DNA from: Betaproteobacteria bacterium
GTDB lineage: Bacteria > Pseudomonadota > Gammaproteobacteria > Burkholderiales > Rhodocyclaceae
Length of the DNA: 64,000 nt
Assembly: GCA_020621865.1 (NCBI GenBank)
Contig: JAHRYW010000006.1
Span: forward strand, 62,001 to 126,000
Reading direction: 5' to 3'
Shown here: positions 17,345-29,642 of the stretch, one piece after another
Position numbering within the stretch: the stretch's first letter is position 1
Layout of the letters: the number at the start of each line of letters is the position of its first letter
Notes under the pieces: model-generated
What the model was told of the DNA's origin: nothing
Databases searched by the model: none
Seen by the model: only the letters and a program-made list of their open reading frames with translations
Program-made: the position numbers and the translations under genes

Positions 17345-18709
17345 TCAGCCTACCTGCGGGAGATGCTTCAGCGACTCGGCAATCGCCTCGGCCGGGTAGT
17401 CGTAATCCTCCAGCTGCCCGGAGAAGAAGCGGTCATAGGACGCCATGTCGAAATGGCCGTGGCCGGTCAGCGTGAACAGGATGGTCTTCGGCTCGCCGGT
17501 CTGCTTGCACTTCAGCGCCTCGTCGATGGCCGCACGGATGGCATGGCAGGATTCCGGCGCCGGGATGATCCCCTCGGCCCGGGCGAACTGGACGCCCGCC
17601 TCGAAGGTCGCGACCTGCGGCACGGCCAGCGCTTCAACCAGCCCCTCGTGGAGCAGTTGCGAAACCAGCGGCGAATCGCCGTGGTAGCGCAGGCCACCGG
17701 CGTGGATGCCGGGCGGCATGAAATCATGGCCGAGCGTGTACATTTTCATGATCGGGGTATAGCCGGAGGCGTCGCCATAGTCGTAGGCGTAGGCGCCGCG
17801 GGTCAGGGTCGGGCAGGAAGTCGGCTCGACCGCGACGCAGCGCAGGTTGGCGGCACGCTTGTCGCCGGCCGCCTTGTCGGCCAGGAAAGGGAAGGCCACG
17901 CCACCAAAGCTGGAACCGCCGCCACAGGGGCCAAAGATCACGTCGGGGTAGAGGCCGATCTTGTCGAACTGCTTCTTAGCCTCAAGGCCGATCACCGACT
18001 GGTGCAGCAGCACGTGGTTGAGCACCGAGCCCAGCGTATAGCAGGTGCCGGGATCGGCAGCCGCCTCTTCGACCGCTTCGGAAATCGCCAGGCCAAGCGA
18101 GCCCTGGTTGTCCGGATCGGCGGCCAGCGCGGCGCGGCCGGCGTTGGTCAGGTTGGTCGGACTGGCGAAGACCTCGGCACCCCAGGTTTGCATCATCGAG
18201 CGGCGGAATGGCTTCTGCTGGTAGCTGACCTTGACCATGAAGACGCGCACCGGCAGGCCGAACATCTGGCCGGCAAAGGCAATCGACGAGCCCCACTGGC
18301 CGGCGCCGGTTTCGGTGGTCAGTTGCTTGGTGCCGGCAATCTTGTTGAAGTAGGCCTGCGGCACCGCCGAGTTGGGCTTGTGCGAACCGGCCGGCGAGAC
18401 GCCTTCGTATTTGTAGAAAATCTTGGCCGGGGTGCCCAGCGCCTGTTCCAGGCGCAGCGCCCGGCAGAGCGGGGCGGGACGCCACAGGGCGTAGATCTGG
18501 CGGACTTCTTCGGGAATGGCGATCCAGCGCTCGGCGGACATTTCCTGTTCGAGGATCGGCCCGGGGAAGATCGCCCCCATCGCTTCCGGCGACACCGGCT
18601 GGCCATCCGGCCCAAGCGGCGGCGCCGGCGGATTGGCCATGTCGGCGACGATGTTGTACCAGTGGGTCGGTATTTCTTCTTGTTCTAGATTGATGCGCAG
18701 CGGCGTCAC
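17345..18709 (-). CDS. TrpB2-type tryptophan synthase beta chain-like protein
   Basis: A 454-residue PLP enzyme of the TrpB2 group, which condenses indole with serine. TrpB2 proteins are longer than TrpB1, and this length and the N-terminal IPTHWYNIVAD segment are typical. PLP lysine: EGVSPAGSHKPNSA, with Lys in SHKPN. The phosphate-binding loop is GPCGGGSSFGG and the C-terminal motif LTGHGHFD. I chose the GTG at 18709 because GGGAG precedes it; a longer frame exists but lacks support. No trpA lies nearby, as is usual for TrpB2, so it may salvage free indole or use another substrate. Confidence 0.9.
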   Translation of the reverse strand: MTPLRINLEQEEIPTHWYNIVADMANPPAPPLGPDGQPVSPEAMGAIFPGPILEQEMSAERWIAIPEEVRQIYALWRPAPLCRALRLEQALGTPAKIFYKYEGVSPAGSHKPNSAVPQAYFNKIAGTKQLTTETGAGQWGSSIAFAGQMFGLPVRVFMVKVSYQQKPFRRSMMQTWGAEVFASPTNLTNAGRAALAADPDNQGSLGLAISEAVEEAAADPGTCYTLGSVLNHVLLHQSVIGLEAKKQFDKIGLYPDVIFGPCGGGSSFGGVAFPFLADKAAGDKRAANLRCVAVEPTSCPTLTRGAYAYDYGDASGYTPIMKMYTLGHDFMPPGIHAGGLRYHGDSPLVSQLLHEGLVEALAVPQVATFEAGVQFARAEGIIPAPESCHAIRAAIDEALKCKQTGEPKTILFTLTGHGHFDMASYDRFFSGQLEDYDYPAEAIAESLKHLPQVG

Positions 18710-18785
18710 TTTTCTCTCCCTGAAAGCGGTCCCTGAAAGGCGGTAACTTACTCCAAAAGCATTCGTCGACCAAGGGTGAGCGCGG

Positions 18786-18819
18786 TTTTTGGCGGTTTTT
18801 CCGGGCTGACCGCAGCATT
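18786..18819 (+). repeat. GACCGTAGCATT repeat, copy 4 (one change, GACCGCAGCATT)
   Basis: The core at 18808-18819 has a single T-to-C change. It is preceded by TTTTTGGCGG, a T5 run and CCGGGCT. It lies between the divergent trpB2 and DOMON-like genes. Confidence 0.75.
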
Positions 18820-18861
18820 GGCGGCCGCAAGCAGTTAAAGTACGCGCTACCATCGTTTTAC

Positions 18862-19434
18862 TTGCCCGCCACGACCTTGTCCGCCCCGACCGACGCCTTG
18901 CTGACCCGCCACCCGGCCACGCCCTGCCCGGTCGTCACGGCCATCGCGGTGAGCGTTGCGGCGACGGCCGATGGCGGCCTGGCGCTGCGCTACCGCATCC
19001 ACGCCACGCCAGGCGGCCGCCTGCTTCTGCCTCCGCAGCAGCCATCCGGGCCGGCCGACGGTCTGTGGCAGCACACTTGCTGCGAGGCCTTCATCGCCGG
19101 CCAGGACGATGCGGCCTACCGGGAATTCAACCTGTCACCATCCGGCCAGTGGGCCGCCTACCGCTTCATTGCCTACCGCGCAGCCGACAGCGGATTCGTG
19201 CCGCCGGCCGCCCCGCAGATCAGCTTGCAACCGCTGGCCGACGGCTTCCAGCTCGATGCCCGGCTGGCCGCTTCGCTGCTGCCGGCCGGCCCCTGCCTGC
19301 ACCTCGGCCTGAGCGTCGTCATCGAGGCCGCCGACGGCAGCAAGAGCTACTGGGCGCTGGCCCATGGCAGTACCCGGCCCGACTTTCACCTTCGCCAGAG
19401 CTTCACCCTGACCCTGAACCGAAACACGCCATGA
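18862..19434 (+). CDS. DOMON-like (carbohydrate-binding type 9-like) protein
   Basis: About 190 residues, predicted beta-rich. The pattern LWQHTCCEAFIAG...YREFNLSPSGQWAAYRF and the later FHLRQSFTLTL resemble the DOMON-like domain found beside MurB/NamZ-type wall enzymes. No signal peptide is visible, so it would act in the cytosol, or the true start lies elsewhere. The start is unclear: no ATG is available and the TTG at 18862 has no good site. The stop overlaps the NamZ start by 4 nt, so the two are coupled, which suggests a shared role in handling muropeptides or sugars. The exact function is unknown. Confidence 0.7.
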   Translation: MPATTLSAPTDALLTRHPATPCPVVTAIAVSVAATADGGLALRYRIHATPGGRLLLPPQQPSGPADGLWQHTCCEAFIAGQDDAAYREFNLSPSGQWAAYRFIAYRAADSGFVPPAAPQISLQPLADGFQLDARLAASLLPAGPCLHLGLSVVIEAADGSKSYWALAHGSTRPDFHLRQSFTLTLNRNTP

Positions 19435-20645
19435 CCCAGCCCATCCAGTTCGGCCTCGACCGCCTGCTTGCCGACCCCGCCCTGCGCCGCCCGCTGGCCG
19501 GCAAGCGCCTCGCCCTGCTCGCCCACCCGGCCTCGGTGACCGCCGACCTGACGCATTCGCTCGATGCCCTGGCCGCCCGGCCCGACCTGAAATTGACCGC
19601 CGCTTTCGGTCCGCAGCACGGCCTGCGCGGCGACAAGCAGGACAACATGGTCGAGTCGCCCGATTTCCTCGACCCACAACTCGGCATTCCGGTCTTCAGC
19701 CTGTACGGCGAAGTCCGCCGGCCGACCGACGCGATGATGGATACTTTCGACGTGCTGCTTGTCGACCTGCAGGATCTCGGCTGCCGCATCTACACCTTCA
19801 TCACCACGCTGCGTTACGTGCTGGAGGCGGCCGCCAGGCACGGCAAGAGCGTCTGGGTGCTCGACCGCCCGAACCCGGCCGGCCGGCCGGTCGAAGGACT
19901 GACCCTGCGCGCCGGCTGGGAGAGCTTCGTCGGCGCCGGCCCGATGCCGATGCGCCACGGCATGACCATGGGCGAACTCGGGCGCTGGTTCATCGCCACG
20001 CTGGGGCTGGACGTCGACTACCGCGTCATTGAGATGCAGGGCTGGCAGCCCGACGCAGCGCCCGGCCACGGCTGGCCGCTGGGCGAGCGGACCTGGATCA
20101 ACCCCAGCCCGAATGCCCCCAACCTGTGGATGGCCCGCGCCTATGCCGGCACCGTGATGCTGGAAGGCACGACGCTTTCCGAGGGTCGCGGCACGACACG
20201 GCCGCTCGAGCTGTTCGGCGCCCCGGACATCGATGCCCGCGCCGTGCTCGCCGAAATGCGCGCCTTCGCCCCGCACTGGCTGGCCGGTTGCCGGCTGCGC
20301 GAATGCTGGTTCGAGCCGACCTTCCACAAGCACGCCGGCAAGCTGTGCAACGGCATCCAGATCCATGTCGAGGATGCCGCCTACGAGCACGCCACCTTCC
20401 AGCCCTGGCGCCTGCAGACGCTGGCCTTCAAGGCGATCCGCCGGCTTTACCCGGACTATCCGCTGTGGCGGGACTTCGCCTACGAGTACGAGCACGACCG
20501 GCTGGCCATCGACCTGATCAACGGCTCGCCGCTGCTGCGCGAATGGGTGGACGATCCGGCCGCCACGCCGCAGACGCTCGACGAACCGGCGACGGCGGAC
20601 GAACAGCAATGGCGCCAGGCGCGGGAAGCCTGCCTGATTTACTGA
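19431..20645 (+). CDS. NamZ-type exo-beta-N-acetylmuramidase (DUF1343)
   Basis: A 404-residue protein of the DUF1343 family, whose studied member NamZ removes terminal MurNAc from peptidoglycan fragments. Family stretches: AAFGPQHGLRGDKQDNM, VDLQDLGCRIYTFI, WVLDRPNPAGRPVEG, PMPMRHGMTMGELG, LEGTTLSEGRGTTRPLE and the FHKHAGKLCNGIQIHV segment. No export signal is visible, unlike many family members, so cytosolic recycling of imported muropeptides is likely (inference). It is translationally coupled to the DOMON-like gene. Family assignment is strong; activity is inferred from the family. Confidence 0.88.
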   Translation: MTQPIQFGLDRLLADPALRRPLAGKRLALLAHPASVTADLTHSLDALAARPDLKLTAAFGPQHGLRGDKQDNMVESPDFLDPQLGIPVFSLYGEVRRPTDAMMDTFDVLLVDLQDLGCRIYTFITTLRYVLEAAARHGKSVWVLDRPNPAGRPVEGLTLRAGWESFVGAGPMPMRHGMTMGELGRWFIATLGLDVDYRVIEMQGWQPDAAPGHGWPLGERTWINPSPNAPNLWMARAYAGTVMLEGTTLSEGRGTTRPLELFGAPDIDARAVLAEMRAFAPHWLAGCRLRECWFEPTFHKHAGKLCNGIQIHVEDAAYEHATFQPWRLQTLAFKAIRRLYPDYPLWRDFAYEYEHDRLAIDLINGSPLLREWVDDPAATPQTLDEPATADEQQWRQAREACLIY

Positions 20646-20687
20646 ATCGTCATCCGGCGACCTATCCAGCGACATCACAGGTTGCTA

Positions 20688-20720
20688 CTATTCGGTACGA
20701 ATAGGATCGTTCGTATCGAA
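20688..20720. promoter_or_regulatory. Tandem TTCG-N3-CGAA dyads upstream of the hybrid kinase
   Basis: Two palindromes, TTCGGTACGAA (20691-20701, extending to CTA...TAG at 20688-20704) and TTCGTATCGAA (20710-20720), have centres 19 bp apart. They lie 18-50 bp before the kinase start. The shared half-site and near two-turn spacing suggest a dimeric regulator bound to one face of the DNA. Confidence 0.55.
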
Positions 20721-20737
20721 CCGGATAGGGAGCGCAC

Positions 20738-23896
<3,159 letters not shown>

Positions 23897-23903
23897 ACGG
23901 CGG

Positions 23904-23938
23904 AATGCTACGGTCAGGCCGAAAAAACGGCCGAAATC
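23904..23938 (-). repeat. GACCGTAGCATT repeat, copy 5 (minus orientation)
   Basis: The exact core is at 23904-23915 on the minus strand, preceded by CGGCCT, a T6 run and ATTTCGGCCG. It lies in the 82-bp gap between the two convergent hybrid kinase genes. Confidence 0.9.
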
Positions 23939-23978
23939 GAAATATCGCGTTCGGCCCGCCGGGGACGGCCGGCGCCGT

Positions 23979-26900
23979 TCAGCCGGTGCCCCCCCGGCCG
24001 GCATCCGGCAGGTGTTGCCGGATCACCTGCGCCAGGGCTTCGGCATCGACCGGCTTGGTCACATGCCCCACCATGCCAACCGCCAGGCAGCGCGCCAGTT
24101 CCTCGCGGAAGGCGTGGGCCGTCTGGGCGATGACCGGGAGTTGCGGCGCCCGTTCGAGAATCCGGCGCGCTGCCTCGTAGCCGTCCATCTCCGGCATCTG
24201 GATATCCATCAGCACGACATCGAAAGCCCCAGGCCCGGCATCGGCCACCCGCTCGACCGCCGCGCCACCGCTGTCGACGGTGACGACGCACGCCCCGCAA
24301 TCGGTGAGCATTTCTTCGAGGATCAAGCGATTGATGCTCTCGTCGTCGACCGCCAGGATGGACAGGCCGGCCAGCGGCTTGCCGCCGGGCGCGACGGCTG
24401 CTTTCGCCGGCGACGCTGGCGCAGGCGCCGGCTGCGTGGTCACGCAGGGCAGGCAAAACTCGACGCTTGTTCCAACCCCGGGCTGGCTGTCGACACGAAT
24501 GTTGCCGCCCATCAACTCCAGGATGCGCTTGCTGATCGCCAGCCCCAAGCCGCTGCCGCCGAACTTCCGGGTCGCCGACGCATCGGCCTGCTGGAAGGGA
24601 TTGAACAGCAGTGCAAGTTGCGCCGCATCCATGCCGATGCCCGTATCGACCACCCGGAAGGCCAGCATGCCGTCCCGGCAGGAAAGCGACAGCGTGACGC
24701 TGCCCGCTTCGGTGAACTTGACGGCATTGGACAGCACATTGAGCAGCACCTGCCCCATGCGCAAGGGATCGCTGAGGCAGATTCGCGGCAGATCCGGCGC
24801 CAGCTCGACCTGGAGGGCCAGCCCCTTGGCGGCAGCCCGGTCGCGGACCAGCGCCAGCGTGTTGTCGACGACCATTTCGAGGGCCACCTCGGTCTGCTCG
24901 ATATCCAGCTTGCCGGCATCGAGCTTGGAAAAATCGAGGATGTCGTTGATGACGCCGAGCAAACGCTGGCCCGAAGTCTGGATCTTGGTGAAGGCGTCGA
25001 GGGCCCGCTCGCTATCCTGGTAATGGCGGGCGCCGATGTCGGCAAAGCCGAGCACGCCGTTGAGCGGCGTCCGGATTTCATGGCTCATGTTGGCCAGGAA
25101 CTCGCGCCGGACCCGCGCCAGGTTTTCCGCCGCCGCCAGCGCGACCTCGCGGGCCTGCGCCGCGGCGCGCTGCACGCTGACGTCGACGAAGCTGGTCACC
25201 GCGCCGGTGATTTCGCCGTCCTGGATCATCGGGTGGGTGGCGTACATGACCGGCACGGGATGGCCGTCGGCATGCCAGTACACCTCGTCGTCGACGCGTA
25301 TCTTGTCGCCATGGCGCAAGGGGTGGTAACTGGGGCACTCGGACGACGGATAGCGCGAACCGTCCGCCTTGGTGTGATGGAACAGCGCGTGCGCCATCCG
25401 GCCAACCACCTGCTCCGGCCTGTAGCCGAGGATGGCACACCCGGCCGGATTCATGAAGGTGATGATGCCGGCACGGTCGATGCCGTACAGGCCGTCGGCA
25501 CTGGAATTGAGAATGTGGCTGGCCCGCGCCTCGGTCTGCATCAATTCCGAGGTGCGCTGCTGGACCAGTTCTTCCAGATTGCGCCGATGATCTTCGAGCT
25601 CGGCCTCGATCCGCTTGCGTTCGCCGATATCCCGGAAAACATTGACAGCGCCGACGATACGGCCGTCCCGCTCGATCGGCGAGACAGTAGACTCGACCGC
25701 AAACGACGTTCCGTCCTGGCGCCAATAGAGGCTGTCCTCGAGATGCCGGCGCTGACCGTCGCGCAGCGTCTGGCAAACCGGGCAGTCGTTCTCCGCGAAA
25801 ACCTCGCCATCGCCCCGGTGGTGATGGGTCTCGGCATGCAGGTTCTTGCCGATGCCTTCGTGCTCGTTCCAGCCAAACATCCGGCAGGCCGCCGGGTTGA
25901 CGAAAATCACCCGGCCGGCCAGATCGACGCCGCAGATCCCTTCGGCTGCCGAGGCAAGAATCAGTTCGCTCTGCCGCCAGGCCGCCTCGGCAGCCCGATT
26001 CGACGCCTCCAGCCGGGCGGTGTATTCAGCGGCCTGGCGGGCCAGTGCCGTCTGATCGGCCACCTGGCGCCGCAGGCCGCGGGCGACCAGCGTCGCCGAA
26101 GCCACCGTGGCCAACACGAACATCGCCGCCAGCGCCAAAATGCCCAGCGTATCGCGCCACCATTGGCTGAGGTAATCCTCGTCGGCCAAGCCGACGACCA
26201 GGTACAGCGGATAGTCGTTCACCTGGCGGAAATAATAGATCCGGGAAACGCCGTCGACCCCGGAGCGGGCGTGGTAGGTCGCCTCGCGCTTGTCCGATTC
26301 GAGCAGCGCCCGCAGATTAGGCGACGGCGTCATGTTGCCGACCGTGGCACCCCGCGCATCGTCCCGGGAATAACGGGCGAGCAGCGTGGTCTTGTCCCAC
26401 AAGCCGACGTTGCCCTTGTCGCCCAGATCGAGCTTGGCGAAGGTATCGATGAAATGATCGACGGCAACCGCGACATGAACATCGCCGGCAAAGCGGCCAT
26501 CCGGGTAATTGATCCGCCGGCTGAGCGTCAGCAGCCATTTGTCCGCCGCCCGGCCGACGAAGGGCTTGGAAAGGACCAGCCCGGCCTGCGCATCGTCGCG
26601 CAGGCGAATGAACTGCGGGCGGTCGGCAATGCTGGCGTTGGGCACCTGGATGCCGTTGACGGCATGACGGATGATGCCCCGGGCATCGACGATGCGCAGG
26701 CCGAGCGCTTCCGGAATCAGCGCATCCTGCTCGGCGAGCAGCGCATTGACGGCCTTGTCGTCGATGCCGCCACGCGCCAGTTGGCGCTCCACCTCGACGC
26801 CGACCGTCCGCAGGGTGATGTCGATCTTGCTGATGAACCCGGCCAGCGCCTCGTCGAGAATCTTCGAGTAGTTCTCGGTCAGCGCGAATGCCTGCTCGAC

Positions 26901-27041
26901 CTCGCGCTCGTGATTCTTGTGGATGATCAGCGCAACGAAGCCGAATACGAACAGGTTGACCAGCAAGGTGCCGAACCAGAGTTTCCGAACGACATCGCCG
27001 CGACTCGTTCCGGACTCGTCCGGGCTTCCAGGATTTTCCAT
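23979..27041 (-). CDS. Hybrid sensor histidine kinase with extracellular (Cache-like) sensor
   Basis: 1020 residues. A membrane helix (about 20-42), an extracytoplasmic sensor of Cache/dCache type (about 50-300; segments RIVDARGIIRHAVNG and LSRRINYPDGRFAGDVHVAV), a second helix (about 305-330), two PAS domains (about 365-480 and 495-610), a phosphoacceptor domain ANMSHEIRTPLNG (His654), an ATPase domain (DTGIGM, FGGSGLGLAI) and a receiver domain (FDVVLMDIQMPEMDG). Both PAS domains carry an HH-...-DG-...-CP signature shared with the convergent kinase. I chose the ATG at 27041 because GAGGGGG precedes it. The two kinases end tail to tail 82 bp apart; they are probably diverged relatives rather than partners. 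Confidence 0.92.
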   Translation of the reverse strand: MENPGSPDESGTSRGDVVRKLWFGTLLVNLFVFGFVALIIHKNHEREVEQAFALTENYSKILDEALAGFISKIDITLRTVGVEVERQLARGGIDDKAVNALLAEQDALIPEALGLRIVDARGIIRHAVNGIQVPNASIADRPQFIRLRDDAQAGLVLSKPFVGRAADKWLLTLSRRINYPDGRFAGDVHVAVAVDHFIDTFAKLDLGDKGNVGLWDKTTLLARYSRDDARGATVGNMTPSPNLRALLESDKREATYHARSGVDGVSRIYYFRQVNDYPLYLVVGLADEDYLSQWWRDTLGILALAAMFVLATVASATLVARGLRRQVADQTALARQAAEYTARLEASNRAAEAAWRQSELILASAAEGICGVDLAGRVIFVNPAACRMFGWNEHEGIGKNLHAETHHHRGDGEVFAENDCPVCQTLRDGQRRHLEDSLYWRQDGTSFAVESTVSPIERDGRIVGAVNVFRDIGERKRIEAELEDHRRNLEELVQQRTSELMQTEARASHILNSSADGLYGIDRAGIITFMNPAGCAILGYRPEQVVGRMAHALFHHTKADGSRYPSSECPSYHPLRHGDKIRVDDEVYWHADGHPVPVMYATHPMIQDGEITGAVTSFVDVSVQRAAAQAREVALAAAENLARVRREFLANMSHEIRTPLNGVLGFADIGARHYQDSERALDAFTKIQTSGQRLLGVINDILDFSKLDAGKLDIEQTEVALEMVVDNTLALVRDRAAAKGLALQVELAPDLPRICLSDPLRMGQVLLNVLSNAVKFTEAGSVTLSLSCRDGMLAFRVVDTGIGMDAAQLALLFNPFQQADASATRKFGGSGLGLAISKRILELMGGNIRVDSQPGVGTSVEFCLPCVTTQPAPAPASPAKAAVAPGGKPLAGLSILAVDDESINRLILEEMLTDCGACVVTVDSGGAAVERVADAGPGAFDVVLMDIQMPEMDGYEAARRILERAPQLPVIAQTAHAFREELARCLAVGMVGHVTKPVDAEALAQVIRQHLPDAGRGGTG

Positions 27042-27121
27042 TGCCCCCTCTGCCGCCTCCCGCGCGCTATCGGCAAAGATTAACATGCCATAAATCCCGG
27101 CCAAGCGGGCAATGCGGGGAA

Positions 27122-28729
27122 TCAGGAAATATTTCCGCCCAGGCAGCGCTCGGCGGCCACCACGCCCCGATACTGCGCCTCCTCGAACAGCGAGAAACCG
27201 GACAAATCGGCATGGGCCAGCGTAATGCGCCGGCTGCGGAAATCAGCCAGCCTTTCCCGCTGCCCGCCGAACAGGCTGCCCGGCACCGGGCGGCGCATGG
27301 CGTGACCGTTGCGGAAGATGTCGAGGCGCGTCGTCAGCTTGCGGATGTCCGGATGCACCCGCTCCAGTTCGGCCAGGATGCCCTCCGCCCAGGCCGCCCG
27401 CGGCGTTTCGAGCAGCAGCCGGCGGCCCTCGGCCGGCGCCACCTCGTGCAGTGCGCGGTAATAGGTGAACACCGTACCCGGCAGGTGGCGGCGGATCAGC
27501 TGATGGGTGGCGTTCACGTAGCCGAGGCCGGGGCTGTCGTAGAACACGTTGTCCCAGGCGGCCGGTGCGCCGTGGCGCTCTTCCGGCAGGTCGGACAAAT
27601 GCAGGTTGGCGACCAGCCAGGGCGCGTAATCGCCGGCCAGCGCCGCCGCCTTCAGCGCGCCGGGCATGGCCGCCCAGACGCGCGGCAGGACAAAGGCCGG
27701 CGCCGCCCAGATCACTTGCCGGGCTTCAAAACGTATCGTTTTTGCCCCAAAAAAGGCATCGACCGTAGCATTTGCCTTGTTTTCCTCGATCCGCCAGACC
27801 ATTGCCCCGCTCAGCACCCGGTCGCCGGCTTTTTGCGCCAGCCCGCGGGCCAGCCAGGCATTGCCGTCGGGGGCCGTGATCACCGCGTCGCCAGCGGCGT
27901 TGGCCGCCTCACCGTTGCGGCAGGCAAAGTAATGCAGACCGGCCCAGGCCGACACCTGATCGTGCGCCATCCCGTAATCGTCACGGCAGGCGTAATTGGC
28001 CAGCCAGTGCAGGGTCGGTGCCGTATAGCCGTTGTCGTGCAGCCACCGGGCAAAGGAAATCCGGTCGAGCGAAAGCCACTCCGCGTCGCGGCTGGACAGC
28101 GCCATCGGGATGGCGAACAGCCGGCGACCATCGCGGCCGCGCGCCTGCTTGAGTTCCTCCATCTGCGCCGAAAAGCGTTGCTGCTGCTCGCGTTCGCCCT
28201 GGGCCAGGCCGCGGTGCGGCAACAGGCCCTCTTCCCACAGGCCGTTGCGATAGATGCGCTCCTGCGGCGTGGCGCACAGGTAGCGCTCGTCGTAGGTCGG
28301 CCGGGCGGCGGCCGGGTCGCCCTGCAGCACGCCCAGTTCGGCCAGCAGTTCGCGGACATGCACCGCCTCGCGGGTCGGCAGCGGCAGGTAGTGGGCGCCC
28401 CAGGGGTAAGCGACCAGCGGCGACTGGCCGCTGCGCGAATTGCCGCCAGGCTCGCTGTCCATTTCCAGGAGCAGGAAGTCGTCGACACCCGCCTTGGCCA
28501 GCCGCCACGCCGCCGACAGCCCGGAGATGCCGCCGCCGACGATCAGCACGCCGGTCTTGCGGGTTTCGGACGGCGCCGGGAAAGTGCCGTCGCGCAGCCG
28601 GTGGCCGAGCGAGTGATCCATCCCGAGCAGTTCGCCAGGCGGCAGCGGCGGTTTGCCGGCCGGCGCGCAACCGGCCAGGGCGGCGGCCCCGACGGTGCGA
28701 AGAAAATCGCGGCGGCTGAATCCCGCCAT
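27122..28729 (-). CDS. Tat-exported FAD-dependent oxidoreductase (amine-oxidase-like), putative lipoprotein
   Basis: A 535-residue flavoprotein. The N terminus is a twin-arginine signal (SRRDFLRTVG) ending in LAGC, so it may be folded in the cytosol with FAD, exported by Tat and lipidated at that cysteine. The FAD-binding Rossmann motif is VLIVGGGISGLSAAWRLAKAG, followed by ALE-like LLLEMDSEPGGN. The rest resembles NAD(P)/FAD amine oxidases with no substrate clue. A copy of the dispersed repeat is embedded in the frame near residues 320-326 (ATVDAF). It begins 13 nt after the ftsX stop on the same strand and could be cotranscribed with ftsYEX. Substrate unknown. Confidence 0.82.
   Translation of the reverse strand: MAGFSRRDFLRTVGAAALAGCAPAGKPPLPPGELLGMDHSLGHRLRDGTFPAPSETRKTGVLIVGGGISGLSAAWRLAKAGVDDFLLLEMDSEPGGNSRSGQSPLVAYPWGAHYLPLPTREAVHVRELLAELGVLQGDPAAARPTYDERYLCATPQERIYRNGLWEEGLLPHRGLAQGEREQQQRFSAQMEELKQARGRDGRRLFAIPMALSSRDAEWLSLDRISFARWLHDNGYTAPTLHWLANYACRDDYGMAHDQVSAWAGLHYFACRNGEAANAAGDAVITAPDGNAWLARGLAQKAGDRVLSGAMVWRIEENKANATVDAFFGAKTIRFEARQVIWAAPAFVLPRVWAAMPGALKAAALAGDYAPWLVANLHLSDLPEERHGAPAAWDNVFYDSPGLGYVNATHQLIRRHLPGTVFTYYRALHEVAPAEGRRLLLETPRAAWAEGILAELERVHPDIRKLTTRLDIFRNGHAMRRPVPGSLFGGQRERLADFRSRRITLAHADLSGFSLFEEAQYRGVVAAERCLGGNIS
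27739..27772 (+). repeat. GACCGTAGCATT repeat, copy 6, inside the FAD oxidoreductase gene
   Basis: The exact core is at 27761-27772, antisense to the gene. The upstream arm is diverged (TTTTTGCCCC, then an A6 run instead of T). The reading frame is unbroken across it. Confidence 0.8.
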
Positions 28730-28742
28730 GCCGGGAAGAGGC

Positions 28743-29642
28743 CTAGTCAAATTTCCGCAGCGACAGGCTGACGGAAAGCTGCGCACCCAGCCAGCCGAGC
28801 AAGGCGCCGATGCCGGCCAGTGCCGCTATCGCGGCGAACCCCGGCAGCTTCAGGCTGTAGGCGCCGCCGTAGAGCGTCGCCAGTTCGCCGACCGGGCCGG
28901 CCAGCAGGCGCAACGCACCGAGCACCAGGAGCGCGGCGAGCAGGCCGCCGAGCGCGCCTTGCAGCGCACCAAAATAATAGAAGGGCCGACGGATGAACCC
29001 GTCGGTCGCGCCGATCATCCGCGCCACCTCGATTTCGGCCGATTGCGCCATGACCTGCAGACGGATGGTGTTGAAAGTGACCGCGACGAGGCCGGCGGCG
29101 AACAAACCAGCCAGCATCCACAGCGCCAGCTTGCCGAGGCGCAGGAAGGCGTCGAAGCGCTTGACCCAGGCCGAGTCGAGCTGGACGTGGGCGACCTTGG
29201 GCCAGCCGGCGATTTCCTTGCGCAGGATTTCCAGCGCCTCCGGTTCGGTGTTGGTCGGCTCGACGATGAAGGCGTCGGGCAGCGGATTGCGCGGCAGGCT
29301 GGCGACGATTTCGGCCATGCCCTCACTGGACTGCATACGCTTCAGCGCCTCTTCCTTGGGCACGAAACGCCACTTGCCGTTGGCCGCGGCCCGCAGGCGG
29401 TTCTCGATTTCGCCGACGTCCTTCTTGCTGGCATCGAGGTTCATGAACAGGCTGATCTGCTGCACGCCGGTCGCGTTGCGGCCAAGATCGCGCAGGTTGT
29501 CGAGGGCGACATAGCCGAAAGCCGGCAGGGTCAGCGCAATGCCGATGACCAGCAACGAGAGCAGGGTATTCAGCGGCGCCGCCCACAGGCGGCGGAAGGC
29601 CGCGACCAGCGCGGCGCGATGTTGGGTAAACCAGGCGTTCAT
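28743..29642 (-). CDS. ftsX: Cell division ABC-type permease FtsX
   Basis: A 299-residue inner-membrane protein with four membrane helices: one after the N-terminal cytosolic tail (about residues 25-45), then three clustered in the C-terminal half. A periplasmic domain lies between helices 1 and 2 (about 50-165). MIGATDGFIRRPF is the conserved cytosolic loop that contacts FtsE. With FtsE it activates septal peptidoglycan hydrolases through EnvC/NlpD-type partners. It starts 4 nt inside ftsE, the last of the ftsY-ftsE-ftsX run on the minus strand. Confidence 0.95.
   Translation of the reverse strand: MNAWFTQHRAALVAAFRRLWAAPLNTLLSLLVIGIALTLPAFGYVALDNLRDLGRNATGVQQISLFMNLDASKKDVGEIENRLRAAANGKWRFVPKEEALKRMQSSEGMAEIVASLPRNPLPDAFIVEPTNTEPEALEILRKEIAGWPKVAHVQLDSAWVKRFDAFLRLGKLALWMLAGLFAAGLVAVTFNTIRLQVMAQSAEIEVARMIGATDGFIRRPFYYFGALQGALGGLLAALLVLGALRLLAGPVGELATLYGGAYSLKLPGFAAIAALAGIGALLGWLGAQLSVSLSLRKFD

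Noticed and set aside
18709-18853. Longer N-terminal extension of TrpB2
   Set aside because: The extension crosses the intergenic region with the repeat and lacks a ribosome-binding site, whereas the GTG at 18709 has GGGAG and fits family length.
24012-27083. 1023-residue plus-strand frame opposite the second hybrid kinase
   Set aside because: It is the antisense shadow of a kinase with all expected motifs on the minus strand.
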